Shown here one piece after another: positions 1-12,011 of a stretch of DNA of 64,000 nt. Source of the stretch: Ascaphus truei (Eukaryota; Chordata; Amphibia; Anura; Ascaphidae); the NCBI GenBank assembly GCA_036426205.1, contig WSYH01001258.1:62001-126000 (forward strand), in the 5' to 3' direction. Position 1 is the first letter of the stretch. The number at the start of each line of letters is the position of its first letter. The position numbers and the translations under genes were made by a program. Under the pieces are notes generated by a model, which was not told where the DNA came from, did no database searches, and saw nothing but the letters and a program-made list of their open reading frames with translations.

Positions 1-954
1 CGGGAAAATGGAAACTGCTGGGGAAAAAGGGAAGATCTGAACAGCAGTCTCCGGTGCTTTCCTTACCGAAAGGGTCACCAGCCTACAGAGAGGTAGGCTC
101 CGTAGGAAAGTAGGAGAGGTAAGGTAAGAGCCACAATGTTCGAAGGCTGGGTCAGGCCAAGTCAAGCTAGTTCTGGCCAAGTAGCAGCCAGATAGCCCGA
201 CAGATGTAGGCAACTCCCAGCTAGTTAGACTAGCCACTCTTGATCACTGGATACGCAGTTAGCAACGTAACGGTCGCCGATCTTCTGTATCTCTTGTATC
301 CCCATGGATAACCTCGATATCCAAACGGAAGAGTCATAAGATAGTCTATTGCTTTGGAATAGGACCCTCAGGGATCAGAGGTGTTTTTCCAGAGACCGAG
401 TCCATGTAATGGCGATTTACCTTTTGTCCCTCCAGCAGAATGCTGGGAATTAACACGATGTGGTCACCTCGTGAGACACAGCTGTGGCATGCGTGTTCTG
501 CCATAATGAACAGCATCCATCTATCCTCTCCTGACATCACGAACCTCGGTCGGCAGCGGAAGCTCTCGGATGGGGCTTGTGGTGTTTTGGACCTCTCCGC
601 GGGTGGGCTGGGATTCCATCCCTTCTGGTTGGCTGAGGGATTAATACCTCTCCACCCGGGTGGGGACACGAGTCCAGGTTCTCGGTCTGCGGGGACATGA
701 CTTGGCTCGCGGGAAGCGGCGTCTCGGCGGTTTAATGCAGCCTCCTGAGTGCGGAAGGTCCATAGATGGGTGCCTCGCACCGAGACGGGCGCCGTGGGTG
801 TCGCAGGAGCCGCAGGAATGGGAAGGTCTGCTCCGTCGGAGGTGACTGCATCTCCGCCGAGACTGGACGAATGTAGGGTGTAGACACGACGCTGCGATAG
901 TGTCTCCTCCTGACATCAGCATACAACCGGAAGCACACTGACTGATGGTGTTTT
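1..954. other. No gene recognised
   Basis: Short open frames occur on both strands, the longest about 144 codons on the minus strand between 346 and 780. None shows a domain, motif or low-complexity signature I recognise, and they overlap one another in different frames. I treat this stretch as unassigned, probably old repeat sequence. Confidence 0.5.
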
Positions 955-1425
955 TTACGGCAGTTCCCAGCCTATCCGGTTGGGTGTCGTGCCCGGAAGT
1001 TTTCCACTAAGCGGAACGCTGACTCCAGGGAGTAAATTGATGCAAACGTGTCTTTTTACTCCCAGTGGAGGCAGTGCGAGGAGAGGGGCAAATACTGTAT
1101 TGAACTGCTCGAGCACCAAAAACTGTTCATAGATCTCTGCTATGGAGATGCTGTTTTTCCAGATTGATGCCACCTGGCATAATAGTATACTCACGTGGGC
1201 TACGAACCCGCGGTAGGCTGTTCGTTTGTATATTTGACTGTCCGGATCGCCCTTTTCGCGTGTAGCTGATGGCTCTGGAAGTAGCGAGGCATATGAGCGA
1301 TCCAGAATAGCAGCCTTAGTTGCTGATAGTCCATGCTTGTCTGCTGGAAGAGCTTGGTAGTGCTGACGCGAGCTCCCTAACAGTAATGAGGGAGTGGCCC
1401 AGGAGTTCGTTACCCAGCGAATCAA
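955..1425 (-). pseudogene. Ty3/gypsy-like pol fragment
   Basis: A 156-codon minus-strand frame contains, near its C-terminal end, a stretch reading VFAPLLALPPLGVKRH and then CINLLPGVSVP. This resembles the segment just before the reverse transcriptase of vertebrate Ty3/gypsy polyproteins, where a VF...LPP...C.I.LLPG.P pattern precedes the first RT motifs. The rest of the frame is not recognisable and the RT motifs that should follow at lower coordinates are absent, so it would be a truncated, decayed copy. The call rests on this one short pattern. A chance resemblance is possible. Confidence 0.35.
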
Positions 1426-2239
1426 ACTGTGCCAGCCGTGGGCCGTTGGCTACCCTTTCAAGTTAGGAGAAATGCCTCTGGGTCTTCGTTTGGCTTTCTT
1501 TTATGCAAATCACCAGTGGGTTATTTGGAATCCCGGTCTTGCCTAGGGCGCTGGGGCCTCGGCCAGAAATTGGCGTAGCTTTTCTCTGGCCTTACTATCG
1601 CCGGGCCGGTTGCTCATCTTGCTGGCGCCTTGTCGCTCAGCGTAGGCTTCTTCTCCGCTCCTCTAGCTGGAGCTAGTTGCTCAAGGAACTGAAGAAAAAA
1701 TGTTCTCCCCATTTTTTTTTTTTCTTTGTGTGTGAATGGCCCTTACAATACAGCCCGCCCAGTATCTCACTTTCCATGACACCACCTTGGCTGGCAGGAC
1801 GGCCTGTGACCGAGGTCACGGAACAGTCACAAAGTGTAGTATTCAGGTAAACCAAACATTATGGCGTTGATTCTCCACAGCTAAACATAACATGGGATAC
1901 ACTGTCCCTTTAAAGAAAAATCCTGCTCCACTTTGGAGAAAAACTGACTAACACAGAGACCTATCTAACAGGCTGGCTGGCTAACCCCCCCAAAGGAAAC
2001 CAAACCATAAGGTAACTTTAAGCAGTGCAGTAAACAACGATTATATCGCCTTAACTTTGGTTGACAGGTCTTTGTATGAAATCCCTCTGGCTAAATGCTC
2101 AACGCTACAGCGTGGTGCTTCCTCTCTAAGGCCTGGCAAGCTACTTGCCAGAAGTAACATGACTCTTTTTCTACCTTGCGTGCTCTCAGGTGTCAGCTAC
2201 CCCTCCGATTTCCTAACTTCCAACCTGATTAACCCTTTA
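1426..2239. other. No gene recognised
   Basis: Mixed-composition sequence with a poly-T run near 1711-1722. No coding pattern or repeat family was recognised. Confidence 0.4.
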
Positions 2240-2960
2240 TGATGCTGGATGAAGCACTCTGACATATGTCTCCCGCGTAACTGATAGGGTTGACTTCACT
2301 CTGTCACGAGTCATACGCCTCCACACGTAGCCTCCAGATATCACGTGTCAGCGCTGGTCCCAGAGGCTAGCAACCGCCGCAACTCGGTGCTTGTCCCTAA
2401 CTTGTACTCAGTAGGGGGTGATGCTCTCCTCACTAATAGGCCGTCCCTGGCAGCACAGCACCCTATGTGACTTCAGGGAATACTCCTATTGGCCTACGGG
2501 ATAGCCTCGTCCTATGCAGGTGGGTCACGACCTTCCTTCTGTACCCACATTACCCTCTCCGTTCACCGTCGTATCCCATATCTCCTTAGCTTCTACCTAA
2601 GGCCGATCCATGCTCCCTGCTTGCGCGCGAGGCGCGCTGAGGCGCGCTTGAAGCGGCTAGCTGACGGCGCGCTAGGCTCAGGGAACACGCAGGCAGCTTT
2701 CCCTTGCGCTTGCGGTCGTTCTTACCGTCACGCGCTCTCAGGGGGGTCCGTACAGGGCGGGCCTTGTGGGATCGCGGAGGCGTCACTTGAGCGCAAGGGG
2801 GGACCGGGCCAGTAGACGTCACGGATCTGGTTCGCCCTCATTGGTGGCGAACCACTCACTGACCGGCATGTCTCGCCGGCAAGGGTGGGGGAGTTTTAAT
2901 CCCCTAAGACCTGCGCTTCCGCTTCGAAAACGCGCGAATGCGCAGTGAAGCCCCCTAATA
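2240..2960. other. GC- and CpG-rich block with hairpins
   Basis: The stretch around 2610-2960 is very rich in CpG, with GCGCGC runs near 2623-2690. It contains perfect short inverted repeats, for example GGTTCGCC at 2829-2836 facing GGCGAACC at 2846-2853. The open frames here (such as + 2489-2815) have Arg/Ala/Gly-rich compositions that follow from the GC content and show no domain. It could be a CpG island or a hairpin-rich mobile element like the ones at 5538 and 38880, but no matching TA-flanked termini were found. Confidence 0.35.
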
Positions 2961-3084
2961 CTTAAGTTTTTTTATAGTTCAACGACTTTTTTTGTAAAGC
3001 GTTAGATTGCAGCTGTTGAGGGCTCCGTGTGAGCGGGAGCGTCGCAGTACAGACACGCTTGCCGCAGCAAGCGCCAAACATGGC

Positions 3085-3450
3085 CGAGGCCTCAATCCTG
3101 CAGCAATGCCACTGCACTCACACGGTAACCCACAGCAACCCCATCACTCACACGTGAATCTGCAGCAACCCACTGCACTCACATTGGAACCTGCAGCACC
3201 CACTGCACTGCACAACTAGAGATGCACCTGCAGCAACCCACGCACACACATCTGACCCTGTAGAAACGCCACTGCCATTCCTCTTGAATCATGACAGCAA
3301 CGACCGCTTCTGCACTCATAGGTACCTGCAAGCAAAACCGCCCAACGACCAACTCAAACCTGGTACCTGCAGCTAGCTACACTGCCACACTGCACACATG
3401 AACACCTGCAAGCAACCCACTGCACTCACAAGTACCGTCTTTCGCATTGG
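3085..3450. repeat. Degenerate minisatellite, about 30-bp unit
   Basis: Words such as CTGCAGCAACCCACTGCACT and CACACGTGAA recur about every 30 bases, with drift and indels. The unit is roughly CTGCAGCAACC-CACTGCACTCACA. It is too diverged to count units exactly. It encodes nothing recognisable, and the surrounding 3451-3800 also holds no recognised feature. Confidence 0.6.
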
Positions 3451-3800
3451 GACCGCATGCGTACCTCTTACTGCGCTCACTGCCAGCGTATCCTGTTGGC
3501 GCTACCGCGGTGGTGTGTCTACGCATGTGCAGGACCTTCACGTCGCAACCATTACATTGCTGCCGGCAAACTCCTGGCCTGTACACCGTCGATCGCGCGA
3601 CTACACTGCGCCACTGACGAGCAGATACAATGACGGTCCCCCGACTTAGACCGGGTGCGACGCAGAGAATCTGGAGCGCTCACCCTGCTCCGGCCCCAAC
3701 ATTTCGGCGTGCTCGGCGCGTCGACGTTCTGCCTCCCGGCCGGCACCCTACGCTGGGCATTCGTGAGGGGGGTCTCTGGGGCTGAAATAGACGCGGGATA

Positions 3801-4245
3801 CTATAGCAAACAATAAGTACTCGACAGGGTGGACGGTGTGCAGTGTGATAGGCGTTGAATTAGCGCACGGATATCGCATCCACAAACCTTACCCTGTGTG
3901 AGGGTGTTTGGTCTATACATAGCCAACGTCCAGTGGTTACTAGGGATGCATGTTAGTAAGATCTCCATTTGGATATCATTAATCTGCAAAATGAAGTTCC
4001 GTTGGTCCTTACCATAGTGTACTCATGCTCGAACCCATATGGCTGGATGATAAAGGTCCACGAATTTGGGAAAGTGGTGGCATAGGGACCCTACTGGCTG
4101 AGATGATAGGCCTGCCAGGTGGTTTTGCAAGTTCAGAGATTTGGTATATTAATTGGGCAAAGTATACAGGACGAGGTGTCCGGAAAACCTGTACAAGAAG
4201 TTGCCCGCTCTTCGGAAATAGCCACGTGTTAGTGTACCCCATACT
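3801..4245 (-). pseudogene. Penelope-like element RT fragment
   Basis: Minus-strand frames at 4009-4242 and 3801-3989 together give a piece of a PLE reverse transcriptase. The first contains ELAKPPGRPIISASRV followed by PLSQ, the usual PGRPI(I/V)S motif ahead of the palm. The second contains a decayed version of the DV.SLYTNIPH..G catalytic region, with the tyrosine, asparagine and TQGK still visible. Frame changes and stop codons separate the two. The GIY-YIG domain and tail are not present at lower coordinates, so this is a truncated relic. It lies head to head with the + strand PLE that follows. Confidence 0.6.
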
Positions 4246-4859
4246 GTTATAACCGAATCACATCTCCTTCTTGTATTCCGCCGTTTGTGTCCCCAGGTAT
4301 TGCGTCTTAATGAACGCCGCATTGCCCACAGTTTACTGTTTTATCCTACGTTGTAGAGGATATTTAAGGATCACAATCCCGCCCCTTTGGTCCGTGGCCG
4401 GATGATGAGTATCTGTGTATTCTTTACTGCTGTCAATGGCGTTTCTCATCCCGTTGAAGCATGTATAATTGTGATAAACTGGTTTGATGTTTTTTTTAAT
4501 TGCGACTGCTATTCTTGTCCAGAAACATTCATCAATTGCTGCAATACTAGAAATTGCCTGTTTGCGGTGTCAAATTTCTCTTGGTCTGAAGGGTCTTGAC
4601 TCAGACCGATACTCGTCAGTGCGGCCTAATCTTGATAGAAAAGATCCTTCAGATCCTAAGCTGGCGATGAGACACATATCACAATGTCCACCTTCCAATT
4701 GAAGCAGTTTTGAGAATGTGGGAACAAAGCTTAACCCTTATGTAGAAACTAATGTTGAGCAGGGGTAAGTGGTTTCTGGCATGGGCAGTACCTATGAAAA
4801 GGAACCACGTACTTCATTTTGTCAGATTAAGTATATCCACAAGGAGACCTACTGAATGC

Positions 4860-6645
4860 ATCCTAGTAACCATGGACGTTGGAAGCTTTACACCAACATC
4901 CCCAACAAGGAGGTTTGGATGCTACCGGGCTATTCAACGCCTATACACTGCACATCGGTCCACCTGTCGAGTACTTATTTTGCTCATAGAATCATTACTT
5001 AACAAGAATTACTTTCGATTGAGACAGCCACTAATTAACAACTGATGCAAAGCCATGGGTCCAACATGGCTCCGTCTTATGCTAATCTATACATGGACAT
5101 CTACATGAGCACACTCACATCTTGCACGATGCCCCCAATGCGCTTTTTGTTAAGAAGTACTTGCACTATATAGATGATATCTTCATTCTGTGGGATGGCT
5201 CTGGTCTGCTCTCCTGGAATTTATCCATATTTGAACAACATTCCCTCAACAATTAGTTTTCAAGCGCAATTCGCTCTAAGGAAATTAACCTTCCTGGATA
5301 CTAACGTATCATAAGACAACCATGCCTGGCAACTCGGCTCTTTCAAAAGATACGGATAGGAACACATTACTATACACAACAGTGATCATCCTGTGCCGCT
5401 TAGCAAGACTCCCCTTTTCCCCCTACTTCGGGTCAAAAGGATTATCAGCAACCCGGATGAACAGAAAGCAGCACTTTGGATAGGGCGCGCCGTTCCCGCG
5501 AAAGGGGTTATAAGTCTAGTGACATACAGGAGCACTACAGTACCGACACACTTTATTGCATTGAGGTCGGTACCGCAAGCCGGAGATTTCCCGGCTTGCT
5601 AGTGGCCGCCCCTCGGCGTGCCGCGCGTCAAGACGCGCGGTCACGCGTCTTCGGAGCTGCGCCCCCTGCAACGCTCACGGGCTCCCCGAGGAGCCCTGGT
5701 GTCCCGCGATCTGCGGGACGGCGGCAGGGTGTTCCGTGTTACCCGCGGACCCGTCAAATCGGTAGGGAGAGCGCCCCGATCGGAGGGCGCTCTTCCGCTG
5801 CTTCGGCGCGCGCCCGTCACACTCGGGCGCGCGCCAGGCTACTGCTGCGGCCAAGAACGGGCAAATGCTCGAATAAACTTGGCCGCAGCAGTATTAAAGT
5901 GAGGCGGATTGATAGAGAGAGACTCCTGCAACCACAAGTCAAGAACCCTACACAGGATCGCTGTCACTTTGTCAGTACTTTTTTGACAGCCTCTGGGTTT
6001 ATCAAGCGCAGTATTCGCAAAAACTGGCACATCTTGTCAAGTGACAATAGAATTGGCAACATCTGCAAGGATCCCCCTCTGCTATGCTACAAACGTGGGC
6101 GCAATTTGGGCGATATGTTGATGCAATCTGATCCAGTCACTAAATATGCCAGTACTAAGAGCTGGCTCTGCAAAAAAACAGGAGTTTACCGGTGTCATGG
6201 ATGTACTAATTATGGTTTTTTGCAAACCGGTACCAGTTTTTCGCCACCGCACCGTGGGGCACAAATTAAGATTAGACATTTCATGAACTGCGAGACACGT
6301 TTTGTCGTGTATATGATCAGATGTCCCTGCGGCCTCCATTATATTGGGAAAACGTCCAGGATGCTCAAAGAACGCCTTGCAATACATCGCTCTACTATTC
6401 GAAAAGCTTTATCAAGTCCTGACAACACTGAGTTTGCGTGCCTTCCTGTGGCCAGACATTTTAAGCTGCTTAAGCATCCCTTGGAAACTATGCGCTGCAT
6501 GCCTATTTTTCATGTGCCTCCCCTGCGTCGAGGAGGTGACAGGAATAAAATCCTGTTGCAGCAAGAGGCCAGATTAATTTATGAGTTAAGAACTATGGCA
6601 CCCATCGGTTTAAATGAAGATCTCAAGCTGGGTTGTTTTTTGTAA
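4860..6645 (+). pseudogene. Penelope-like element, RT plus GIY-YIG
   Basis: PLEs copy their RNA with a telomerase-like RT and carry a GIY-YIG nuclease. Here decayed RT motifs run in order: MDVGS-YTNIPNKE near 4873, SNMAPSYANLYMD near 5060, a YIDDIF catalytic box near 5168 in another frame, and a thumb-region LLRVKRIISNPDEQKAAL near 5420. The linker and C-terminal part are open from 5894 to 6645, with CRCHGC-type cysteines, then FVVYMIRCPCGLHYIGKT (GIY-YIG core), LKERLAIHR (conserved Arg region) and QQEARLIYELRT-PIGLNED (catalytic Glu region). The apparent 389-codon frame at 5476-6645 is a false fusion through the hairpin insertion at 5538-5891. Frameshifts and stops make the RT dead. Confidence 0.85.
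5538..5891. mobile_element. Hairpin-chain MITE, TA target (354 bp)
   Basis: This insert splits the PLE coding region between the RT thumb (..RERGYKSSDIQE) and the linker (..KVRRIDRERLL). It is flanked by TA on each side (5536-5537, 5892-5893) and its ends CAGTACCG and CGGCCGCAGCAG-related sequence are loosely inverted, as in Tc1/mariner or pogo-like MITEs. Internally it is a series of near-perfect hairpins: CCGCGCGTC/GACGCGCGG, GGCTCC/GGAGCC, GTCCCGC/GCGGGAC, AGAGCGCCC/GGGCGCTCT, GGCGCGCGCCCG/CGGGCGCGCGCC, and a terminal 16-bp TACTGCTGCGGCCAAG stem ending at the right TA. It has no coding capacity. The element at 38880-39151 has similar ends. Confidence 0.7.
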
Positions 6646-7458
6646 TTGTTTTATTTGCCCTGCTCTGCTTTTTCTTCCATACCCCCTTGTGTTTTTCCCC
6701 GTTTTTCCTTCACTGTTTTTCACTTATTGCACATCCATGGTGTTCCCATGTCTGTTTGTGTGTGGGACTGCCATGTCAACCTTCTTTTAATGGTAACCCC
6801 ATAATGTATTGTTAACCTATTTATACTATAGGTTTCTTTTGTATTATACTCGGGCCATTTTTAGGCCATTTTTTGGGGGGTTAACCTCCAGTGTTGGACA
6901 TTGCTATCTCTCTCTCATTTAGCTCCTCTGTGTGTTCTGTCCTGCTAGTAGCCTAAGGGGTTACAGTGTTTTACTTGCTGGGCGGCACCCTTGCCTTACC
7001 AGTTCTGTGGTTTGGCCACTAGGATATCGAGCCGCTCAACTATTGACATTTGCATACACATGATGCCTACATGCAGAGCTGCTCGCATTGGACTGTCTGG
7101 CTGTCAGTATCTGCATTTGCCTTTCATTGGTCTGCTGGCCTGAGTGGGCGGTGCTCACACAGTTGTAGTTAATTTCATTTATTGTTTTTCATTTGGTGCA
7201 GATGTGTTTTTAGTCACTGGTGGGGGTATATTAAGGGGTCTTGATTAGTCACTGGTTGCACTGCCCTGAGGAAGGTCCCACTCTGAGGACCGAAACATTG
7301 GCTGCCCTGTGTTGTTAATACACTTTATTTACTTCATTTTATTGCGGTGTGCTGTCTCTTTGTTACCTGGATTTCCCTGGTTACCCTGTACATGGTTCTA
7401 TATGGGACGAGCATCTGCCTTCATTTGAGAAACCGTGAGTGCAAACTATTTTTTCATT
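6646..7458 (+). mobile_element. PLE 3' tail region
   Basis: This non-coding sequence follows the GIY-YIG frame directly and contains a hammerhead-like core at 7262-7310. It then reads GCGGTGTGCTGTCTCTTTG, resembling the ends of the other PLE tails in this window. The exact 3' boundary was not resolved. It probably lies shortly before the TA-rich run at 7461. Confidence 0.55.
7262..7310 (+). ncRNA. Hammerhead-like ribozyme core in PLE tail
   Basis: CTGAGGA (7266-7272) matches the CUGANGA core. It is followed by A, then GGTCC pairing with GGACC (7287-7291), then GAAAC (7292-7296), and ACA can pair with TGT at 7308-7310 as a short helix III. Hammerhead motifs are known in PLEs. There is one extra A before helix II and the base at the cleavage position would be G, so self-cleavage activity is doubtful. 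Confidence 0.45.
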
Positions 7459-7460
7459 GA

Positions 7461-7497
7461 CTATATATATATATATACACACATATATATATATAAC
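7461..7497. repeat. TA/CA microsatellite
   Basis: Alternating TA with a short ACACACA interruption. It abuts the dispersed repeat that starts at 7498. Confidence 0.8.
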
Positions 7498-7845
7498 AGT
7501 CTCATAAGAAAGTCTTATCTGTTTCTGTAGCTGTAGGGGAAGGCTTCTCTGCTCTCCTGGTGTCTGCACCCTTGTGTGCCAAGGCAATGTCTGCTTCCAG
7601 GCATAGAGGTCTGCTCCCCTTTATCTTTCTGTCAGCCTGCAGTCTCTTTGCAGCTCAAGACATATGTCCTTCCTGGGTCAGTCCCAATTGTGAGACTGAG
7701 AAATCCTCCTTCCTGTCTCAGAATAGGCTATTTCTGAGAGAGCTCTAATCAATCTGTTGGAGTTGGTTAATTGCTGGTATGCAATTAACCTGCACACTGC
7801 TGGATTAGAGGCAAGTTTCTTTAACAGGGATAAGTCCCTGTTACA
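7498..7845 (-). repeat. LTR-like dispersed repeat R1, first copy
   Basis: This ~345-bp sequence recurs at 20165-20504 and 31960-32299, always next to TA-rich sequence on its left and ending GTCCCTGTTACA on its right. Read on the minus strand it begins TGTAACAGGGACTTATCCCT, a self-pairing start as seen in some LTRs. Just upstream on that strand lies a short purine run, GGGAGATA, that could serve as a polypurine tract. No coding. It may be a 3' LTR for the minus-strand pseudogene next to it. The other end does not show a clear CA. Confidence 0.5.
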
Positions 7846-8029
7846 TATCTCCCATGTTTGTGTAAAGCTCGGGCTTACCACGTCCGAAGCCCATCCTTCC
7901 ACTCTCATTCGAGATATCTCTGTGACTTGAATGAGAGTGGATGTAGGAATGAATCCTCAGTCCTGCTGGGATTGGAGCCCTTTCTCCAGTTTATTCGTGT
8001 CTCCTCCCGAAGGTACTTGAGATCAACAC

Positions 8030-10787
8030 TCTTCAGTCACTCGAGGAGGACTTTTTCCAAGTATAGTCTTTTTACTGAGTGTGTGGTCATGAGATTTCCC
8101 TTGCGCCGGGTGCTCCTCTTTTTGTAGGCAGACTGTATGGCAACAGTTGCAGAGCATTTAAGAATAGCCCTTTGAGTTTTCCGCTCTTGAAGCTGTCTTT
8201 CTGCATTTTTTTCACTCAATGGGGTTGCCAGTTCAGCTTCTTTGGGATTGAGTTGCAATTCCTCCTCCACTTCCAGAAAACGTCCTTTCTTTTCAGCTTC
8301 AACAGCTAATGATTCTTCCGGGTTTGATTCAGCACGTATACTTTTTTTGTTGCCTGTTGGGTGGCTGAAGGTTTAGCTAGTGCTTGTTTAGGTGGTTCAA
8401 ACTTTGCAGCCTTGTTTTTTTAGATCAGCGGTGTTCCCAGCTCTCTCTGTACCCTTGTCTTCATAGGTTTTAGTTGCTGTGGGAAACTGATGCTTGGGCA
8501 GGGTCAATACCTTTTCTTGTAGTATTGTAATCTCATCCGCGAGAGATCCCTGTTTCTTGAGTGTATCCTGTAATTCTCCTCACAGGGTATTCATCTCCTC
8601 ACTGTGCTTTCACAGACCTTGCTTCCACATCTCCTTCATTATATTGTGAAGCACTGTAAATTTCATCGCTCGGACCACAGCTGTTTGCCTAAGTTCCTGG
8701 ACCTTCTTGTGCTCCCTCTTGTACCGAGTCACCTGGCCTCTAAGCTTGGCTTCTAGCGATGCTTTGGTGATGGTCAGGGTAGCCTTCAGTTTCTCATGGT
8801 GCTTTGCGGGGACACACTGGGAAATCAGATGTTCCTGCAGCACTTGTACTTCTTTAGCAGCCGGCAGATTTTGTTTCTGCAGAGTTCGCTGCTTCTCCTC
8901 GGCATTCCAGAGGTTTGTACGCAGACCTTGCAGTTGATTCTGCAGTGGGTGCTTTGCTTAAAACTTTTCATCTTCCAAAAGTGTATTTATTTTTTCAAGC
9001 TCGAGCAGCTTTTCATTCTTTCCATTGACTTGGTCTGTCAAATCAGATTTTTCTTTTTTCAGTCTTAAATTTTCTCCTTTTACAGTCTCTGTAATTTTCA
9101 GGGCCTCCTTGTAGTCCACCTTCCATTTACGCACATCTGCTTTGAGACTGACGGTCTCCTGGCGTGAGACTTCCATCTCTAGGTTGAGGGTCTGAAGCTC
9201 CTTCTAAGAGACTTTAAGATCCATATTAAGACTGAGGATATTTCTTTGAGAGATGTCCAGCTCCTCAGTGAGTCTGTGAAGTTCCTTTTTAGAGACTTCC
9301 AGTTTTGTGCAGCAACTGGTGATCTCTTGGTGTGAGGAATTCAGTGCTATGCGGATAGTATGAACCTCCTGGGATATGTCCACCTCTGTCCAGACACTGT
9401 TGACCTCCTGGTGTGAGGCATTCAGTTCTATGCGGAGTGTGAACCTCATTCTGAGAGACTTCCACCTCTCTATGGCACTTGCGAACCTCTTGCTGAAAAA
9501 CTGTAATCTCCTTCAGTGCTTCCTCATACTTATACTTCAGATTAGCAATCATTCTATCAGATTGACTCTGTTTTTCCACCTTGGTGGCATTAGTAGTGTT
9601 TACAGTGGCTAGCTCAGTCTTGGCCGCCTAGAAAATTTTCGAGTACCATCTTCTGCAGCTCAGCATTATTTTCTCTCTCTCTATTTTCAATTCTTTACGG
9701 AGCAGATCACAGTTATGGCTGGTCAAGGGATCATCACTCACTGGTTCCGGTTCCGATTCCCTGGGATGGTTGGTGGAGGGTTCCACACTGTTGGCACTGA
9801 ACAGACACTTCTTTGGGTTAAATGACTTCTTCCATGAGCCCTCTGGATATTCTGTCATCCACATGACGAATCCTCCATTTTCTCTATGATGCAGGGCATC
9901 TCGGTCCCTCTTTTCCTCCACTGGATCTGCGGACGTGTCTGTTCCTTCCACGGTAAGTGAAGAACCGCTTTTCTTTTTCTGCCTGTTTGTTTTGGATGAC
10001 TCCGTCCCATCAGGAATACTGGAGTCTCTGTCTTTTTTTAAAACTTCAGCATCTTTACTGTGTCCGCCAGGCTTTTCTTGCAGTTGCGTTAGCTGACCGG
10101 AATATTCGGTGCTCTGCTGCTCCCGCTCTTGCTCCTGCCGATCACATTCGTCATCATAGAGAACAGTCTTTTCGGTTAGTACCAAGTTCAGGCACCCCCA
10201 CCATTTATGGGGTGTTTTGTGGATGTGACTCGATTTGGGGTCACCATAAGAGATGTCTTCCTCTTTATCGGACCGGAAGGGCCACTCTTCCATGGGGTAG
10301 GGTTCATTATAGGAACGCCACATCCTGTCCTCCATTTTGGGGCTATCGGGTATATTTTTCTTCCTGACTTCAGGAGGCGCTCTTGCAGCTATTGTCACTG
10401 TATTCGCTAGAACCTCAAATTGTGGTATTCCTACAGGTGGGCAGACTTTGCTTGTAGAGTTTGTAGCTCTCACAGGCATCTCTGTAGACATTTTTTTTTC
10501 TTCTTTACTTTGGTATGTTTTACAACATCAGCAAAACTGTGCACGCATTCTTTCTCATCAGTGATACTGTATGTGCACTTGCTGAGTAAAACTTCTGTAC
10601 CCTCCTTGGGTCCACAGCACATTGCTTGATGCTGGTGGTTCCTTGACTCGTTGAAAAAAATAGTCCACTGGCTGCTGCCCTTTTCTGGGACCAAATAAGG
10701 GCCATCCTCATTGTCTGAATAAGGTCTGAAGGGACACTGCTCCATGTGGCCGGGCTCTTTACACCAGGAACACATTTTCTTCCCCAT
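8030..10787 (-). pseudogene. Zinc-knuckle, coiled-coil, IQ-motif protein pseudogene
   Basis: Reading down from ATG at 10787, the N-terminus is MGKKMCSWCKEPGHMEQCPF, with a zinc-knuckle-like C-x2-C-x4-H-x3-C. A related, Cys-poor module follows (MWRSYNEPYPMEEWPF, about 10330). After a charged region the rest is long heptad-type coiled coil. Near 8150 comes ATVAIQSAYKKRSTRRKG, an IQ calmodulin-binding-like motif. The frame breaks at an A-run near 10490 and again near 9435. In-frame stops fall at about 9628, 9204, 8957 and 8607, each explicable by a C-to-T change. No introns are seen over ~2.7 kb, so it is a retrocopy or a gene carried by a mobile element. I do not recognise the parent protein. 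Confidence 0.6.
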
Positions 10788-10933
10788 TCTTGCAGTCTGT
10801 ATTTGACTTCAGAACAGCAGAGGAGAAGAGGGGCACAGCTCACAGCGGAAGCAGCAGCAAGTGCTGATAATAAGGGCAACTCAGACAGGGGTAAAAATAT
10901 ACATAAATCTTTAATGGTCAGTACAAAAATAGG

Positions 10934-10977
10934 ACCACGCACCAACGCGTTTCGTCCGCTTAGGACTTTCTCAAGGT
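10934..10977 (-). ncRNA. Decayed hammerhead-like motif in PLE tail
   Basis: On the minus strand CTTGAGAAAGTCC-TAAG-CGGACGAAACGCG shows helix II (GTCC/GGAC), the GAAAC core and an ACGC...GCGT helix III. The CUGANGA box is degenerate (TTGAGAA) and the cleavage base is G, so it is probably inactive. The same motif recurs at 15429-15468 and 27263-27305. Confidence 0.4.
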
Positions 10978-12011
10978 GTAAGGAGGTACAATAGTACAGT
11001 CAATTTATCTAAACAAACTTCACGCCAAAACGGAGTACCTGTGATGTCATCAACGTGCGTCCCGCAATGGAGTCGCACTATTACAGCGCGGCTCAGTGCT
11101 GAGTCGCGCTTGTAACAGAGGAGGTACACCAGGTACCAGGATTGGCCCATTGAAAAGAAAAACATATTGAATTACAAAACTTTAATAACACTAATACAAA
11201 TGAACAATACGAAGCATCATATAGCATGGAGATTACTCCAGTTATATAAAGAACAGGCAGATAATATTGCTGCACATTTTCAGAAAAGGAAAATAACTTT
11301 ATAAAGAACAAGAAAGAATATATTTAAAAAACATAATACAAAAAATGCAGAAAAAAAGAGACAAAAATGCAAAAAATGACAAAACGTGGCTTATAAACTA
11401 TATAAAAAAAATAAAATAAAAAATGTATTCCTATAATTATAAGAAAATCATAATAAGACAACCACATATAAGACAGTTAACACATATAATGTCTACAGTA
11501 TCAAAATTGAGTTCCGGGAAAAAGGAAAGACCCTCCATCCTATCAATAACAGGGGAGAATGTGTGTAACAATTAGAAAGTGTGAAAAAATAAAAAAGATT
11601 TTAATAACACAAAAATATTATTAAAATCTTGACACACATATTCTCGAGTGTGTAGAAACCACCAAGAAATGCAAAACATTATTAAAAAAAACTGCATATG
11701 TATATAGATTTATCCAATATTAACACATAAAGATATGCATTTAAGAAAAGATAAAGATATATCAGAATCATGAAGGAATCATGATTCATAATAGGAATCA
11801 TCTATCCCTGAATATAAAAATATACTAGATTTATAGAAACCTGAAATAGAAGGGGAATTGGATCATATATAGTAAAAAAAAGTCTTACTATCACACCGAT
11901 GATATTATGTTGTTGATAAACAAGTTATACATAGTTAATGAACACATATAATTTTTGTAATATGATTAGTCAAAAATAGAAGAGGGAGAACACTTCAGGC
12001 TGATATAATGA

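Noticed and set aside
346..922. Minus-strand frames of 144 and 93 codons
   Set aside because: No recognisable motif and they overlap in different frames; left unassigned.
5476..6645. 389-codon + frame as one protein
   Set aside because: Its first third runs through a TA-flanked MITE. Only the part after about 5894 is PLE protein.
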